This document shows positions 15,688 to 24,626 of a stretch of 64,000 nt of DNA, piece by piece. Every line of letters begins with the position of its first letter. Within the stretch, counting starts at the first letter, position 1. Location of the stretch: contig JAQQAR010000091.1 in assembly GCA_028532765.1 (NCBI GenBank), positions 1 to 64,000 of the forward strand, read 5' to 3'. Source of the stretch: Sphaerochaetaceae bacterium (GTDB lineage Bacteria; Spirochaetota; Spirochaetia; Sphaerochaetales; Sphaerochaetaceae). Position numbers and translations under genes: made by a program. The notes under the pieces were generated by a model, which was not told the DNA's origin, searched no databases, and saw only the letters and a program-made list of their open reading frames with translations.

Positions 15688-17102
15688 TGTTCCTTTATTC
15701 TACTACTATATATATTTGTCAATCTTCGGGCAAGGGGAGCCTTGAAACGGCGTGCCAACCGGTCCCTACCACCATACATACGTGCAAAAACCGCTACAAC
15801 ACCACTACGATCGCACAAGAGAGGAACCGTTGGATGTTTGCTCTTGGGAATACGGTACGAGGAGAGCAGTTTGGCTACAGAAACTCTACCAGCTTCCAGC
15901 TCAATCCAATCCCCCTCTTCTGCTGAACGTATAACCGCATTATCCAGAGAATCAGCATCAATTCTCAGCAATCTTGTATCTGTTTCACCTTGTAGTGTAT
16001 CGATACGAAACACTATTCCCCCAGGCAGCAAAATCTCTTGTTCATTACCAGGATGCATCAAGGGAAAAAGAAAATGGGGGTCCTGAGCGACTTGGCGCCA
16101 AATAACCTGTCCATCAGAAATCAGTACGCTGCTGCGTCCGGCCTCGATATGAAAACGGTTGGAGGGGGTACTGGCATCAAGGTGCTCCTGTAACCGCGCA
16201 ATCATAGCCTGACGAATACGCTGAGTCTCAGAAGAGCAGACCTCTGCGTACAGGCGATACAACAATCTCTCACGCATCTGTGGCATCAAACCGTGATACC
16301 AATCTAGGGAGAATTGAACCTCCCCCTTGAGTATTTTCACACGCGAAAGAGCCTCTTCTTCCAAAGTCTGCAATACAACAGCGATATCGGAAAATCGCCT
16401 GGACATGATCGAAACCGCATCGTAGGCGTTTGGAAAGAGTGCAAGGATCTGCGGCTTTATGGTATGACGTATCTTATTACGCAGATAGGCATCTTGTTCA
16501 TTTGTAGAATCTTCTGCCCACTGAAACCCTTCGTCCTCTACATACGCTCTGAGGGTACGATGGGAAAGCGTAAGCAAAGGCCTGATCAGTGTGGCGTTGC
16601 CAGCGGACTGCGCAAAGGCAGCTGCGCCTTTGAGAGAAGAAATCGAGGCTGACTGAAACAGACGCATCAGCAAGGTCTCCATCTGGTCGTCAGCATTGTG
16701 TGCAGTAGCAAGATAGGTACAACCATGGTTACGGCATGCTGAATACAAAGCCTCATATCGAAGAACTCGTGCAGCAGCTTCAATACCTTCCCCATCCCTT
16801 TTAGCACGCTCTTCAACGCTTCCCTTGCCCAAATCAAGAACCTCAAGACCATATCCCAACCGTTGGCAATTCATAAGACAAAGCTGCAACTCCTGGGACA
16901 ACTCTTGCTCCGAACGCAACCGATGATTGACGTACAAGACAGAAACCTGTTCTTTTGGCAACAAGGCCGAGAGCCCAATCAGCAAGGCAAGAGAATCACT
17001 GCCACCAGAAAAGGCGACAGCGATATGCATATCTCCTGGGATGTGGTGAGATGCAAGAAAATCTTGGATTGTTTTAGGAACGATTGCGTCTGTTGTAGGC
17101 AA
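15684..17102 (-). CDS. tilS: tRNA(Ile)-lysidine synthase
   Basis: 472 aa. The N-terminal PP-loop ATPase domain has FSGGSDSLALL (SGGSDS 32-37) and, near 133, TAHNADDQMETLLMR, both diagnostic of TilS; a substrate-binding middle domain and C-terminal domain follow. TilS makes lysidine at C34 of tRNA-Ile(CAU) so that it reads AUA. The start is a TTG at 17102, supported by GGAGGAGG 6 nt upstream; that site lies within the last codons of pth, giving a 29-bp overlap. Confidence 0.93.
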   Translation of the reverse strand: MPTTDAIVPKTIQDFLASHHIPGDMHIAVAFSGGSDSLALLIGLSALLPKEQVSVLYVNHRLRSEQELSQELQLCLMNCQRLGYGLEVLDLGKGSVEERAKRDGEGIEAAARVLRYEALYSACRNHGCTYLATAHNADDQMETLLMRLFQSASISSLKGAAAFAQSAGNATLIRPLLTLSHRTLRAYVEDEGFQWAEDSTNEQDAYLRNKIRHTIKPQILALFPNAYDAVSIMSRRFSDIAVVLQTLEEEALSRVKILKGEVQFSLDWYHGLMPQMRERLLYRLYAEVCSSETQRIRQAMIARLQEHLDASTPSNRFHIEAGRSSVLISDGQVIWRQVAQDPHFLFPLMHPGNEQEILLPGGIVFRIDTLQGETDTRLLRIDADSLDNAVIRSAEEGDWIELEAGRVSVAKLLSSYRIPKSKHPTVPLLCDRSGVVAVFARMYGGRDRLARRFKAPLARRLTNIYSSRIKEQ

Positions 17103-17625
17103 GCATTACCTCCTCCGTTGACTTTCCACTGATAAGATCCTGCAGTGCTGAGGAAGCAAGCATGATTCCTTCCTGCAAGGCAAGAGAAGAATCACGTGAA
17201 AGGACATGATCCACCACCGACACCCCTTCATCCGGTCTACCTATTCCAATATAAATACGGGTGAAGTTGCTGCTGCCCAGCGAGCTGATAAGACTCTTGA
17301 GTCCATTATGACCAGCGCTGCTCCCACCCCTTCTGATTCTGATCAATCCGGGAGGAAGATCCATCTGGTCACAGACTACCACAATTTCTTCTGCTTTCAC
17401 ATCAGGGAAGTAACGCATAACTTCCCCACTCTTATTCATATAGGTTAGCGGTTCAACCAAGGATACAGAACTCCCCACTCTTGCTTGTCTATAAAGACGA
17501 AAACAGCGTTTTCTCAGGCGAACCTGAAAAAACGCTGCACAAGCTTCCACTGCATCGAATCCGACATTGTGGCGGGAGTTTGCATACTTGGCACCGGGAT
17601 TACCCAGACCAAGAATCAAATGCAT
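17074..17625 (-). CDS. pth: Peptidyl-tRNA hydrolase
   Basis: 183 aa. Starts MHLILGLGNPGAKYANSRHN with the catalytic His20 in the SRHNVGFD motif; LVEPLTYMNKSG (about 57-68), VVCDQMDLPPG and GGSSAGHNGLKSL are the other Pth signatures. It recycles peptidyl-tRNAs dropped from ribosomes. It lies 8 nt downstream of the L25 gene, a classic pairing (rplY/ctc-pth), with AGGGG before the ATG. Its 3' end contains the Shine-Dalgarno of tilS. Confidence 0.96.
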   Translation of the reverse strand: MHLILGLGNPGAKYANSRHNVGFDAVEACAAFFQVRLRKRCFRLYRQARVGSSVSLVEPLTYMNKSGEVMRYFPDVKAEEIVVVCDQMDLPPGLIRIRRGGSSAGHNGLKSLISSLGSSNFTRIYIGIGRPDEGVSVVDHVLSRDSSLALQEGIMLASSALQDLISGKSTEEVMLAYNRRNRS

Positions 17626-17633
17626 TGTTACCC

Positions 17634-18251
17634 CTACTCTTCCTCGGAAACAACTGCTGCTTCTTCTTCTTCCTCAGCAGTTTCAACAACCTCAGCCTTT
17701 ACTCCCTTGACGGAAGCAACAGTCCTGGACATGTCTTCAAGAACCTTGATGGTTTCTGGGAATTTCATGTCGCTCAAGTGCAATGCCTGGTTGATCTCCA
17801 AGTGACTTACATCAGCCTCAATTGAATCGGGAAGATCCTTTGGCAGACACTCAATCTCAATTTCATGGAGAACCTGGTCAAGGACACCACCTTCACGGGT
17901 CCCAATGGGGCTTCCCTTGAGAACAACAGCGACCAAGGTACGAAGAGCTTGACCACGAGTAACCTCATAGAAGTCAACGTGCTTGATCTCTCCGCGCATC
18001 AGGTCTTCCTGATAATCCTTCAATAATACTTCATAGTGCTTTCTGCCTACAGCAATCTTCAGCAATGCGGTTTCTGAGAAGTGACGCATCTTGTTGGTGA
18101 ATTCACGGGCATCAAGGGCAATGTGCACAGGATCCTTCTTGCCATAGATAACGGCAGGGATCTGGCCGCCACGAAGCAGGCGACGAGCGCCGGCACTACC
18201 GAAATCTTCGGTTCTTGGTTTAGCTTTTAAGCTTCTATTGATGTCAGACAT
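17634..18251 (-). CDS. rplY: 50S ribosomal protein L25/general stress protein Ctc
   Basis: 205 aa. The N-terminal L25 domain (about 1-95, with the GARRLLRGGQIPAVIYG pattern) binds 5S rRNA; the C-terminal TL5/Ctc domain (about 100-185) is followed by a Glu-rich tail near 190-205. Start chosen at 18251, because AAGGAG lies 5 nt before it; an earlier in-frame ATG at 18272 lacks such a site. First gene of the rplY-pth-tilS-ftsH-lepA operon. Confidence 0.93.
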   Translation of the reverse strand: MSDINRSLKAKPRTEDFGSAGARRLLRGGQIPAVIYGKKDPVHIALDAREFTNKMRHFSETALLKIAVGRKHYEVLLKDYQEDLMRGEIKHVDFYEVTRGQALRTLVAVVLKGSPIGTREGGVLDQVLHEIEIECLPKDLPDSIEADVSHLEINQALHLSDMKFPETIKVLEDMSRTVASVKGVKAEVVETAEEEEEAAVVSEEE

Positions 18252-18341
18252 ACATACTCCTTGTACTCTCATTGGCGCATCGTTATTGCATGATGCCCAA
18301 TTACCATAACATTTGGATATTTAGAATACCACTAATGTGGG

Positions 18342-18371
18342 AGTATAGAATGTTTTGGCGTACCAGCACAA
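18342..18371 (-). promoter_or_regulatory. Promoter of the rplY-pth-tilS-ftsH-lepA operon
   Basis: Minus strand: -35 TTGTGC (18371-18366), 18-bp spacer, -10 TATACT (18347-18342). It gives an untranslated leader of about 85 nt, in which I see no convincing riboswitch. Confidence 0.5.
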
Positions 18372-18386
18372 GTACTCCACACAATG

Positions 18387-18419
18387 AAAAATGAGCAGCC
18401 CAAAAGACAGGACTGCTCA
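18387..18419 (-). terminator. Terminator after tRNA-Gln
   Basis: Minus strand: TGAGCAG (18419-18413), 14-nt loop, CTGCTCA (18398-18392), then TTTTTC. It ends the ispE-spoVG-tRNA-Gln unit just before the rplY promoter. Confidence 0.8.
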
Positions 18420-18422
18420 CTA

Positions 18423-18494
18423 CTGGGAAGGAGGGATTCGAACCCCCGGTGCCGGCACCAAAAACCAGAGCCTTAACCACTTGGCGACTTCCCA
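18423..18494 (-). tRNA. tRNA-Gln (TTG)
   Basis: Acceptor TGGGAAG pairs perfectly with CTTCCCA, discriminator G; D-arm GCCAAGTGGTTAAGGC; anticodon stem CTGGT/GCCGG with loop TTTTGGT, so the anticodon is TTG (18461-18459); T-arm CGGGGGTTCGAATCCCTC. The 3' CCA is not encoded. It starts 49 nt after the spoVG stop with no terminator between, so it is probably processed from the ispE-spoVG transcript. Confidence 0.96.
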
Positions 18495-18543
18495 ACAACG
18501 GAAATGACAGTATACCATATTTCCAAGTTTGTCCAGCGGATTG

Positions 18544-18837
18544 CTATAATTCCTTTTTTTCTGTTTCCTGGGGAGATTCCGGTGCTGCTTCTGAGTCATA
18601 TGCATCCATTACCACTTGCTGCAAATGATCTCTAAAGTCGCTGCTGATTGGATGGGCTACATCCTTGAATTCCCCATTGGCCAACTGCCTGCTCGGCATG
18701 GCAATGAAGTCTCCTTCTCTGCCCTCTATAATCTTGATATTGTGCACCACAAATTGATTGTCAAACGTTACGGTCACATAAGCCTTCAATTTACCTGCTT
18801 GACTGACTTTTCGTACTCGAACCTCTGAAATGTCCAC
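18544..18837 (-). CDS. spoVG: Septation/RNA-binding regulator SpoVG
   Basis: 97 aa, close to Bacillus SpoVG throughout: DISEVRVRKV at the start, then FDNQFVVHNIKIIEG, FIAMPSRQLANGEFKDVAHPI and a C-terminal acidic tail. SpoVG binds nucleic acid and is a known global regulator in spirochaetes such as Borrelia. Start set at the GTG at 18837, because GGAGG sits 5 nt upstream; a TTG 12 nt earlier overlaps that site. It lies 19 nt after ispE, an order (ispE-spoVG) also seen in Firmicutes. Confidence 0.93.
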   Translation of the reverse strand: MDISEVRVRKVSQAGKLKAYVTVTFDNQFVVHNIKIIEGREGDFIAMPSRQLANGEFKDVAHPISSDFRDHLQQVVMDAYDSEAAPESPQETEKKEL

Positions 18838-18856
18838 AAGAACCTCCAAACAACCT

Positions 18857-19747
18857 TTATCTTATTTTCATAACTAAACCGGTTTTCCAGCTCATTACTC
18901 CAGCTCCGAACCGCATCTGTATCTCATCGTAAACAGCCTGTACTTGTTTCGCATCTTCACTGACGAAAAACCAACAAGCACCACTGCCTGTAAGACCACA
19001 ATATCCATGGCTAGCACTGCATAGCTGTTCAAGTTGGCCATAGAATTCTTGGTGCTCCACACCTTGCTGAAAATCATTATACAACAAACTTTTCCATACC
19101 GCAGGTGATTTCTCGAAAACTTCTGTAATCTCCTCACCTGTAGGCCCCAATGTGACCAAACTACCGCTGCGAACCTCGTCAAGCCTGGCATAAGCAGATG
19201 ACGTAGATGTAGCAAAGGAGGTCGGCATCACCAAACACAATGCCAGATCCCTCTGCTGTATAGGTGTAATCATCTCTCCCCTACCAGTCACTATTGCGCA
19301 GCTTTGAGAGGAAAGGAAGAAGGGGACATCACTTCCAACTTGCAGCGCGATATCAGCTAGGGATTTCTCATCAAGCGCAGCTTCTCCAGCATATTGCTGC
19401 AACAGAAGCAACACAGAAGCAGCATCACTTGACCCACCGCCCAAACCAGCCTGGGAGGGTATACGTTTCTTGCAATCTATATGTAAAGAGAGTGGTAACC
19501 GAGTTCGCTCACACCATAGGCGGGCGGCCTTGGTCAAAGTATCCTCTCCATCAAGTTGAAACGCTTCCAATCCAGTTACTTCTACCTTGAAATTGCTCTT
19601 CCCCTTTACCGTGATAGAGACATCATCGGCAAGATTCACCAAGGCAAATAGGGAACGGATGGGATGATACCCATCTTGAAGCGGTTGGCCGACGGCCAGA
19701 TGTAGATTAACCTTGGCATAAGCAGGACGCGCAAGTATGGTATCCAT
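18857..19747 (-). CDS. ispE: 4-diphosphocytidyl-2-C-methyl-D-erythritol kinase
   Basis: 296 aa GHMP kinase: ARPAYAKVNLHLAVG at the N-terminus (catalytic Lys), KKRIPSQAGLGGGSSDAAS near 90-108 (ATP loop GLGGGSSDAAS) and GLTGSGACWFF near 248. It catalyses the ATP-dependent step of the non-mevalonate isoprenoid pathway. No clear Shine-Dalgarno precedes the ATG; a promoter-like pair ends 7 nt upstream, so the mRNA may be leaderless. Confidence 0.94.
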   Translation of the reverse strand: MDTILARPAYAKVNLHLAVGQPLQDGYHPIRSLFALVNLADDVSITVKGKSNFKVEVTGLEAFQLDGEDTLTKAARLWCERTRLPLSLHIDCKKRIPSQAGLGGGSSDAASVLLLLQQYAGEAALDEKSLADIALQVGSDVPFFLSSQSCAIVTGRGEMITPIQQRDLALCLVMPTSFATSTSSAYARLDEVRSGSLVTLGPTGEEITEVFEKSPAVWKSLLYNDFQQGVEHQEFYGQLEQLCSASHGYCGLTGSGACWFFVSEDAKQVQAVYDEIQMRFGAGVMSWKTGLVMKIR

Positions 19748-19754
19748 GTCATAC

Positions 19755-19783
19755 AGAGTATCAAAGCCAATGTTGATTGTCTA
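19755..19783 (-). promoter_or_regulatory. Possible leaderless promoter of ispE
   Basis: Minus strand: TAGACA (19783-19778), 17-bp spacer, TACTCT (19760-19755), then 7 nt to the ATG. The -10 box matches only three positions, so this is the weakest of the leaderless set that I list. Confidence 0.35.
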
Positions 19784-19888
19784 GTAAGATTTTTTCATAA
19801 TTGTAAGCTTAGAGCCCTTTTTTTCGGGAATTACATTTCTAAAAGTGACATATTCACCTAGGATACAAAACAAATCTAGAATACAAGC

Positions 19889-20626
19889 TTATGCATCTTT
19901 CCAGATACCAAGATCAATGAGCTGTTGTTGGGTTTTCTCTTTCCAATCCCTGTTTGCTTGAGGATTGGCTGGACTGGGGTGAATGATGGAACCTAGTATG
20001 TATCTACTATCAGATGAAACCACCTGTTGCAACTTTTTCAATGCATACTTTCCCACTCCTATAAGATAGGTTGGCTCCAACAGCATGATCAGGTCCAAGA
20101 GATACCGGTCACAAATTGTTTCAAGAGCCATCCTCTCAACTTTGGGAAGCTTGTCAGGAGTAATATTCTTTGCGTATTTAGATCGTTCCATGAATGCAAG
20201 CGGACAGTAATTGACAATGGCCATTTCCTGGGAAAATTCATCAGCATGTGTATAGTGCTCTTCCATCAATGCCCACAAACGCTTTCCGCTGACCTCACTT
20301 CGCTGTACAGACATTCCAAGCACTGGACGTGATGGATGCTCTATAGAAGGTTTTCCAATAGGTTCATCGAGTTTGAGAAACTGCTTCACTGCACCCACTT
20401 CACCGAAAGGGATACCATTTTGTGCCATACCGAAAGGCCCGGGATTCATTCCCAGCATCAGTGCCAGTACAGGATGAGAGAGATAGGTCCTCAGATAGGC
20501 TTCATGCATATTCCAAGCATATTGCAATGGATTGTAAATAAAAAAATCTCCACTGAATCGCAATTGTTCCACCTGCCAAGCAAACAGCTTTGTTCGTTGT
20601 ACTATTTCATCCGAGTAATGCTCCAC
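19889..20626 (-). CDS. SMUG1-like uracil-DNA glycosylase
   Basis: 245 aa. The motif GMNPGPFGMAQNGIPFG (about 58-74) is the SMUG1 signature (motif 1, with the catalytic Asn region), and IIHPSPANPQANRDW near 215-229 is motif 2 with its His. The enzyme removes uracil and hydroxymethyluracil from DNA. The frame is open up to 20710, into the divergent HAD gene; the GTG at 20626 is preferred because AGGGGG lies 6 nt upstream and the overlap disappears. SMUG1 is mainly known from animals, with scattered bacterial members. Confidence 0.88.
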   Translation of the reverse strand: MEHYSDEIVQRTKLFAWQVEQLRFSGDFFIYNPLQYAWNMHEAYLRTYLSHPVLALMLGMNPGPFGMAQNGIPFGEVGAVKQFLKLDEPIGKPSIEHPSRPVLGMSVQRSEVSGKRLWALMEEHYTHADEFSQEMAIVNYCPLAFMERSKYAKNITPDKLPKVERMALETICDRYLLDLIMLLEPTYLIGVGKYALKKLQQVVSSDSRYILGSIIHPSPANPQANRDWKEKTQQQLIDLGIWKDA

Positions 20627-20675
20627 CACTGTCCCCCTAGCACAAAAGTCGGTTTGTACCGTATGATACCCCAAC

Positions 20676-21437
20676 ATGGCACAAAAGGTTGAGAAACTCA
20701 AGGGAATCATTTTTGATAAGGATGGGACGTTGTTTGACTACGCCCAGGTCTGGGAGACTATCCTCAAGGAGGGTATCGCCCTTACCTTCAATTCCATGGG
20801 AAAGCAGCATCACCAGACGGCCAAACAGGCAATGTTAAGCCTGATGGGTATTGATGAAAAGGGGCAATGCATTCCCCGTGGTTTGGTGTTCACCCATCGC
20901 AGGGTTCAAATTCTCAGAAGATTCCTGCTCTATTGTATCCGATATCGTGTAAATGCAATAAAGGCCATCAAAGGGTATAATAGAAGTGTCAAGCATAGTG
21001 AAGTCCTGCTCAACGAGAAACTCAAGCAGATGGATTTCTCTGTCCAACAACGCTTGTTCAGACGATTGAAAGAAGAGGGGTATCACATTGGTGTCATTAC
21101 CAGTGACAATGCTTCCTCAACCAACCTGTTTCTATCCTTGATGGGCTTGGAAAAAATGGTAGATTTCATAGCCAGTAGAGACAGCAACTATCGTAGGAAA
21201 CCCCACAGCGAAGCCTTCAATGCCTTTTGCACACAAGCAGGTATTAATCCCTCACAGGTGGCAATGGTAGGAGATACTTTCACTGATATGCTGTTCGCAA
21301 AACGTGCTCAGTCAGGTTATCGGATAGCAGTTCTCACCGGAAGCAATGACAGGAGAAGGCTGGAAAGACTGAGTGACGTTGTCTATGAGGATATATCTTT
21401 CCTAGACACTGATACGAGACTATTCCCTGCCCAATAG
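20676..21437 (+). CDS. HAD-superfamily hydrolase
   Basis: 253 aa. HAD motif I is FDKDGTLFD near 13-21 (nucleophile and acid/base Asp), motif II is ITSDNAS near 142, the Lys is in YRRKPHSEAF near 172 and motif III is VGDTFTDMLFA near 198. The layout fits a phosphoglycolate phosphatase-like member with an alpha-helical cap. The substrate is unknown. No Shine-Dalgarno precedes the ATG; TATGAT lies 8 nt upstream. It is divergent from the glycosylase gene with a 49-bp gap. Confidence 0.87.
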   Translation: MAQKVEKLKGIIFDKDGTLFDYAQVWETILKEGIALTFNSMGKQHHQTAKQAMLSLMGIDEKGQCIPRGLVFTHRRVQILRRFLLYCIRYRVNAIKAIKGYNRSVKHSEVLLNEKLKQMDFSVQQRLFRRLKEEGYHIGVITSDNASSTNLFLSLMGLEKMVDFIASRDSNYRRKPHSEAFNAFCTQAGINPSQVAMVGDTFTDMLFAKRAQSGYRIAVLTGSNDRRRLERLSDVVYEDISFLDTDTRLFPAQ

Positions 21438-21489
21438 TACGTTTTTACTAAGAATCCAATCATTTCCTCTGAAACAATTTAGGCTTTTC

Positions 21490-21518
21490 TTGACAAATAG
21501 GGACCTTTCTGTGAGAAT
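21490..21518 (+). promoter_or_regulatory. Promoter of the fadD-like gene
   Basis: -35 TTGACA (21490-21495), 17-bp spacer, -10 GAGAAT (21513-21518). It predicts a leader of about 65 nt. Confidence 0.55.
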
Positions 21519-21590
21519 AATCGATAGATTCATATAAACTGCATCTAGTAGATTTCTATCATTCGCATTTCTTTTGGAGATTTCCCTATC

Positions 21591-23300
21591 ATGAAACATT
21601 CCTGGGATGACCTTGACCAATATCGCGGTGTGCTGTTCGAAGGACAGTGGCCAACTGTCATTGACCTATTGCTGATCACAGAACAGAAGTTTGGAGGGCG
21701 AAACGGTTTCACTGTTTTCAAACCCAACAGGGAAACCCTTACATTCTCTGAAATTCTCCAAGAAGTCACTCGAGTCAGTTCGTATCTACAGCAATGTGGT
21801 ATCGTAAAAGGTGATCATATCGTCATCAACGGAAAAAACAGTCCTGCATGGGCTATTGCCTATCTGGCAACCCTCCATGCAGGGGCAATCGTTGTTCCCT
21901 TGGACAACCAGATGAATACCGACCGTGTTGAAACACTCTGCAGTTTTGTGAATGCCTCTTATATTTTTGCTGACAAGAATGTTCTTGAAGCACTCGACAC
22001 CCACAAAGAATGGTTCGGAGAATTGAAGGGATGCGCAACGCTTCTGGGAGAGAGTGAATCATTTCCAAACATTTCCACCCTAAAAGCGAAGAATACGTAT
22101 AAGCGTATACCAAGCTCAGAACATGATATTGCCTCCATTCTCTTTACCAGTGGCACCACAGGCAATGAGAAAGGGGCCATGCTCACTCATGCAAATATCG
22201 TAAGCGACCTCTACCAGGCATGTGATGGAACCTTCCTTAGCCTGGATGAGACAGATGTACTGTATGCTCTCCTTCCACTGCACCACAGCTATTGCTGTAC
22301 AGCAGTACTGCTTGAATCCATCAAGCATGGAGCAGAATGTGTCTTTGGGCAGGATATTGTGGTAAGCAAAATGATCAATGACCTGAGAGAAGGCAAGGTC
22401 ACCATCTTTATGGGAATACCGCTTCTGTACAACAAACTGCTTGCAGGAATCATGAAACAGGTCAAGAAAAAAGGAATATTGGTCAATACCTTGGTACATA
22501 CAATGATGGTAATCAATGGGTTTACCAAGAAACACTTACATTGGAATCCCTTCAGGAAAACCTTCAACAAACTACTACTCAGTAAGATTGGTCTGGACCG
22601 GAATAATTTCCTCATTTGCGGAGCTGGCCCGCTTGCGCCCAAGGTCTTCAAGCAGTATCAACAGCTTGGGCTTGATTTCAACCAAGGCTATGGACTTACC
22701 GAGACGAGTCCAATCCTTACACTCAACCCAATCAGCCACTTCAAGGTGGAATCTGTTGGAATGGTTTTTCCCTTGGTGGAGATGAAAATCGCAGAACCTG
22801 ATGAAAACGGAGTGGGAGAAATCAGGGTCAAGGGCCCAAACATCACCCAAGGCTATTATAATGACCCGGTCCATACCGCTGAACTATTTGATGAAGAAGG
22901 CTACCTGAAGACAGGTGACCTTGGATATCTCGACAAGGAAAACTACCTCTATCTCAAGGGCAGGGCAAAAAACATCATCGTCACCGAAGGTGGCAAGAAT
23001 GTATACCCTGAGGAGATTGAGGACCTCTTCCAGCTCTACAGCCAGGTGGAGCAGATACTTATCCGTGGATACCAAGAAAAGAAAAACATACCCAGCGAGA
23101 TGATCGAAGCGGTGATTTTCCCCAATGCTGAGTACTATAAAGAACACACTGTTCCCGTGCAGGATGATCTTGAGCGGGTAATCAAGGAAGTCAATCAACG
23201 TGTTTCAGGGTATAAGAAAATAACCAAACTCACCATTACCAATGAGCCGATGGATATGACAAGTACCAAAAAGATCAAGCGCAACAAGGTGACTGCATAG
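21591..23300 (+). CDS. Long-chain acyl-CoA synthetase (AMP-forming)
   Basis: 569 aa ANL-superfamily enzyme. The P-loop FTSGTTGNEKG is at 185-195, the adenylate motif GYGLTETSP near 365, the hinge KTGDLGYLD near 440 and the C-terminal catalytic-Lys region STKKIKRNKV at the end. It activates fatty acids to acyl-CoA, probably at the inner membrane face, for phospholipid synthesis from imported fatty acids. A GGAG lies 11 nt before the ATG. mtaD starts 23 nt downstream, so co-transcription is possible although the functions do not match. Confidence 0.9.
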   Translation: MKHSWDDLDQYRGVLFEGQWPTVIDLLLITEQKFGGRNGFTVFKPNRETLTFSEILQEVTRVSSYLQQCGIVKGDHIVINGKNSPAWAIAYLATLHAGAIVVPLDNQMNTDRVETLCSFVNASYIFADKNVLEALDTHKEWFGELKGCATLLGESESFPNISTLKAKNTYKRIPSSEHDIASILFTSGTTGNEKGAMLTHANIVSDLYQACDGTFLSLDETDVLYALLPLHHSYCCTAVLLESIKHGAECVFGQDIVVSKMINDLREGKVTIFMGIPLLYNKLLAGIMKQVKKKGILVNTLVHTMMVINGFTKKHLHWNPFRKTFNKLLLSKIGLDRNNFLICGAGPLAPKVFKQYQQLGLDFNQGYGLTETSPILTLNPISHFKVESVGMVFPLVEMKIAEPDENGVGEIRVKGPNITQGYYNDPVHTAELFDEEGYLKTGDLGYLDKENYLYLKGRAKNIIVTEGGKNVYPEEIEDLFQLYSQVEQILIRGYQEKKNIPSEMIEAVIFPNAEYYKEHTVPVQDDLERVIKEVNQRVSGYKKITKLTITNEPMDMTSTKKIKRNKVTA

Positions 23301-23323
23301 TAGTTTCATGGTAGTATAACCTC

Positions 23324-24613
23324 ATGAAAACACTCATTTCCAACGTACTCATCATACCTATGACCAAGGAAGGTTTGAGCCTTCGTGGTGATATCGGTAT
23401 CGATGGGAAACATATTGTATTTGTCGGAAAGGCAGACCCTTCCTTCAAGGCAGATCGTATCATTGATGGATCCTCATTCCTGGCAATGCCTTCTTTGGTA
23501 AATGCCCATACTCATTTGAGCATGGAGCTAATGCGCAACTACAAGGATTCCCTGCCAACCTTGCAGGCATGGCTTGCCGAGATATTCCCAATCGAAGGGA
23601 AACTCACTGCAGATGACGTACTTGCCGCCAGTCGTCTTGGTGTCATTGAGCTTATCCAGAGTGGGTGCACCATGTTCACTGACATGTACTTTGAACCCCA
23701 AGCAACGGCACAGGCTGTGATTGAGGGAGGTATCAGGGGAAGCATTGGGATAACACTGTTTGGCGATCTTGAAGAGAACAAAGCCCGGGTGGAAGAAAGG
23801 GAGAAATTACTGGCCCCTTACGTTGCACAAGCCAAAGGTCGTCTCACTCTCAATGTTGCCCCTCACGCCATCTATACCTGTACCCAGGAAACCTACCAAT
23901 TTGCAGCATCCTGGGCAAGGCAACAGGGTAGGGTATTCCATACACATCTCAGCGAGACCAAGAAAGAAGTGGATGACTGCATAGCACAAACCGGGTTGAC
24001 TCCCCCAGCCTATCTTGCAAGGATCGGCGTCTTGCAGGATGTAAAGAGCATGCTGGCCCATTGTGTTCACTTGAGCGATGAAGATATTGACCTTCTCAAG
24101 TCGTTTGACACCACCATCGTGCACAACCCGAGCAGCAATCTCAAACTATCCAGCGGCATTGCCCCCATCGCTACCTATTTACATGCAGGAATACCGGTCG
24201 CGCTGGGTACCGATGGGGCGAGCAGCAATAATAATCTCAACATGGTAGAGGAGATGCATATAGCCAGTCTCCTGGGAAGAGTACTGAAAACTGACGGAGA
24301 GAAATTAACGCCCTACCAGGTATTGGAGATGGCCACCAAGCATGGTGCCGAGGCCCTGGGTATTGGTGATACGATAGGAACTCTTGAAGCTGGCAAGGAA
24401 GCAGACCTACTCCTCATTGATTTGAAGAAGAGCCACCTTACCCCGCTTAATGACCCATTCAGCGCATTGGTATATGCAGCACAAAGCTCTGATATCGATA
24501 CTGTTTTCTGTCAGGGAACCATCCTCATGGAACAACGCAAAGTACAAACTCTGGATGAGTATGCAGTAATGGATGAAGTGCAGACAAGATGGGCTGATGT
24601 ACTCAAACGCTAG
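23324..24613 (+). CDS. mtaD: 5'-methylthioadenosine/S-adenosylhomocysteine deaminase (amidohydrolase)
   Basis: 429 aa metal-dependent amidohydrolase. Zn ligands are in NAHTHL (H62, H64), HTHLSETKKEV near 205, AHCVHL near 246 and GTDGASSNNNLN near 293; ESGC-like and MELMR segments fit the MtaD/TrzN group. It deaminates methylthioadenosine and/or SAH to the inosine form. mtnA follows after 13 nt, which points to methylthioadenosine salvage. There is no Shine-Dalgarno; TATAAC lies 3 nt before the ATG. Confidence 0.88.
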   Translation: MKTLISNVLIIPMTKEGLSLRGDIGIDGKHIVFVGKADPSFKADRIIDGSSFLAMPSLVNAHTHLSMELMRNYKDSLPTLQAWLAEIFPIEGKLTADDVLAASRLGVIELIQSGCTMFTDMYFEPQATAQAVIEGGIRGSIGITLFGDLEENKARVEEREKLLAPYVAQAKGRLTLNVAPHAIYTCTQETYQFAASWARQQGRVFHTHLSETKKEVDDCIAQTGLTPPAYLARIGVLQDVKSMLAHCVHLSDEDIDLLKSFDTTIVHNPSSNLKLSSGIAPIATYLHAGIPVALGTDGASSNNNLNMVEEMHIASLLGRVLKTDGEKLTPYQVLEMATKHGAEALGIGDTIGTLEAGKEADLLLIDLKKSHLTPLNDPFSALVYAAQSSDIDTVFCQGTILMEQRKVQTLDEYAVMDEVQTRWADVLKR

Positions 24614-24626
24614 CAAGGAGAAGGAC

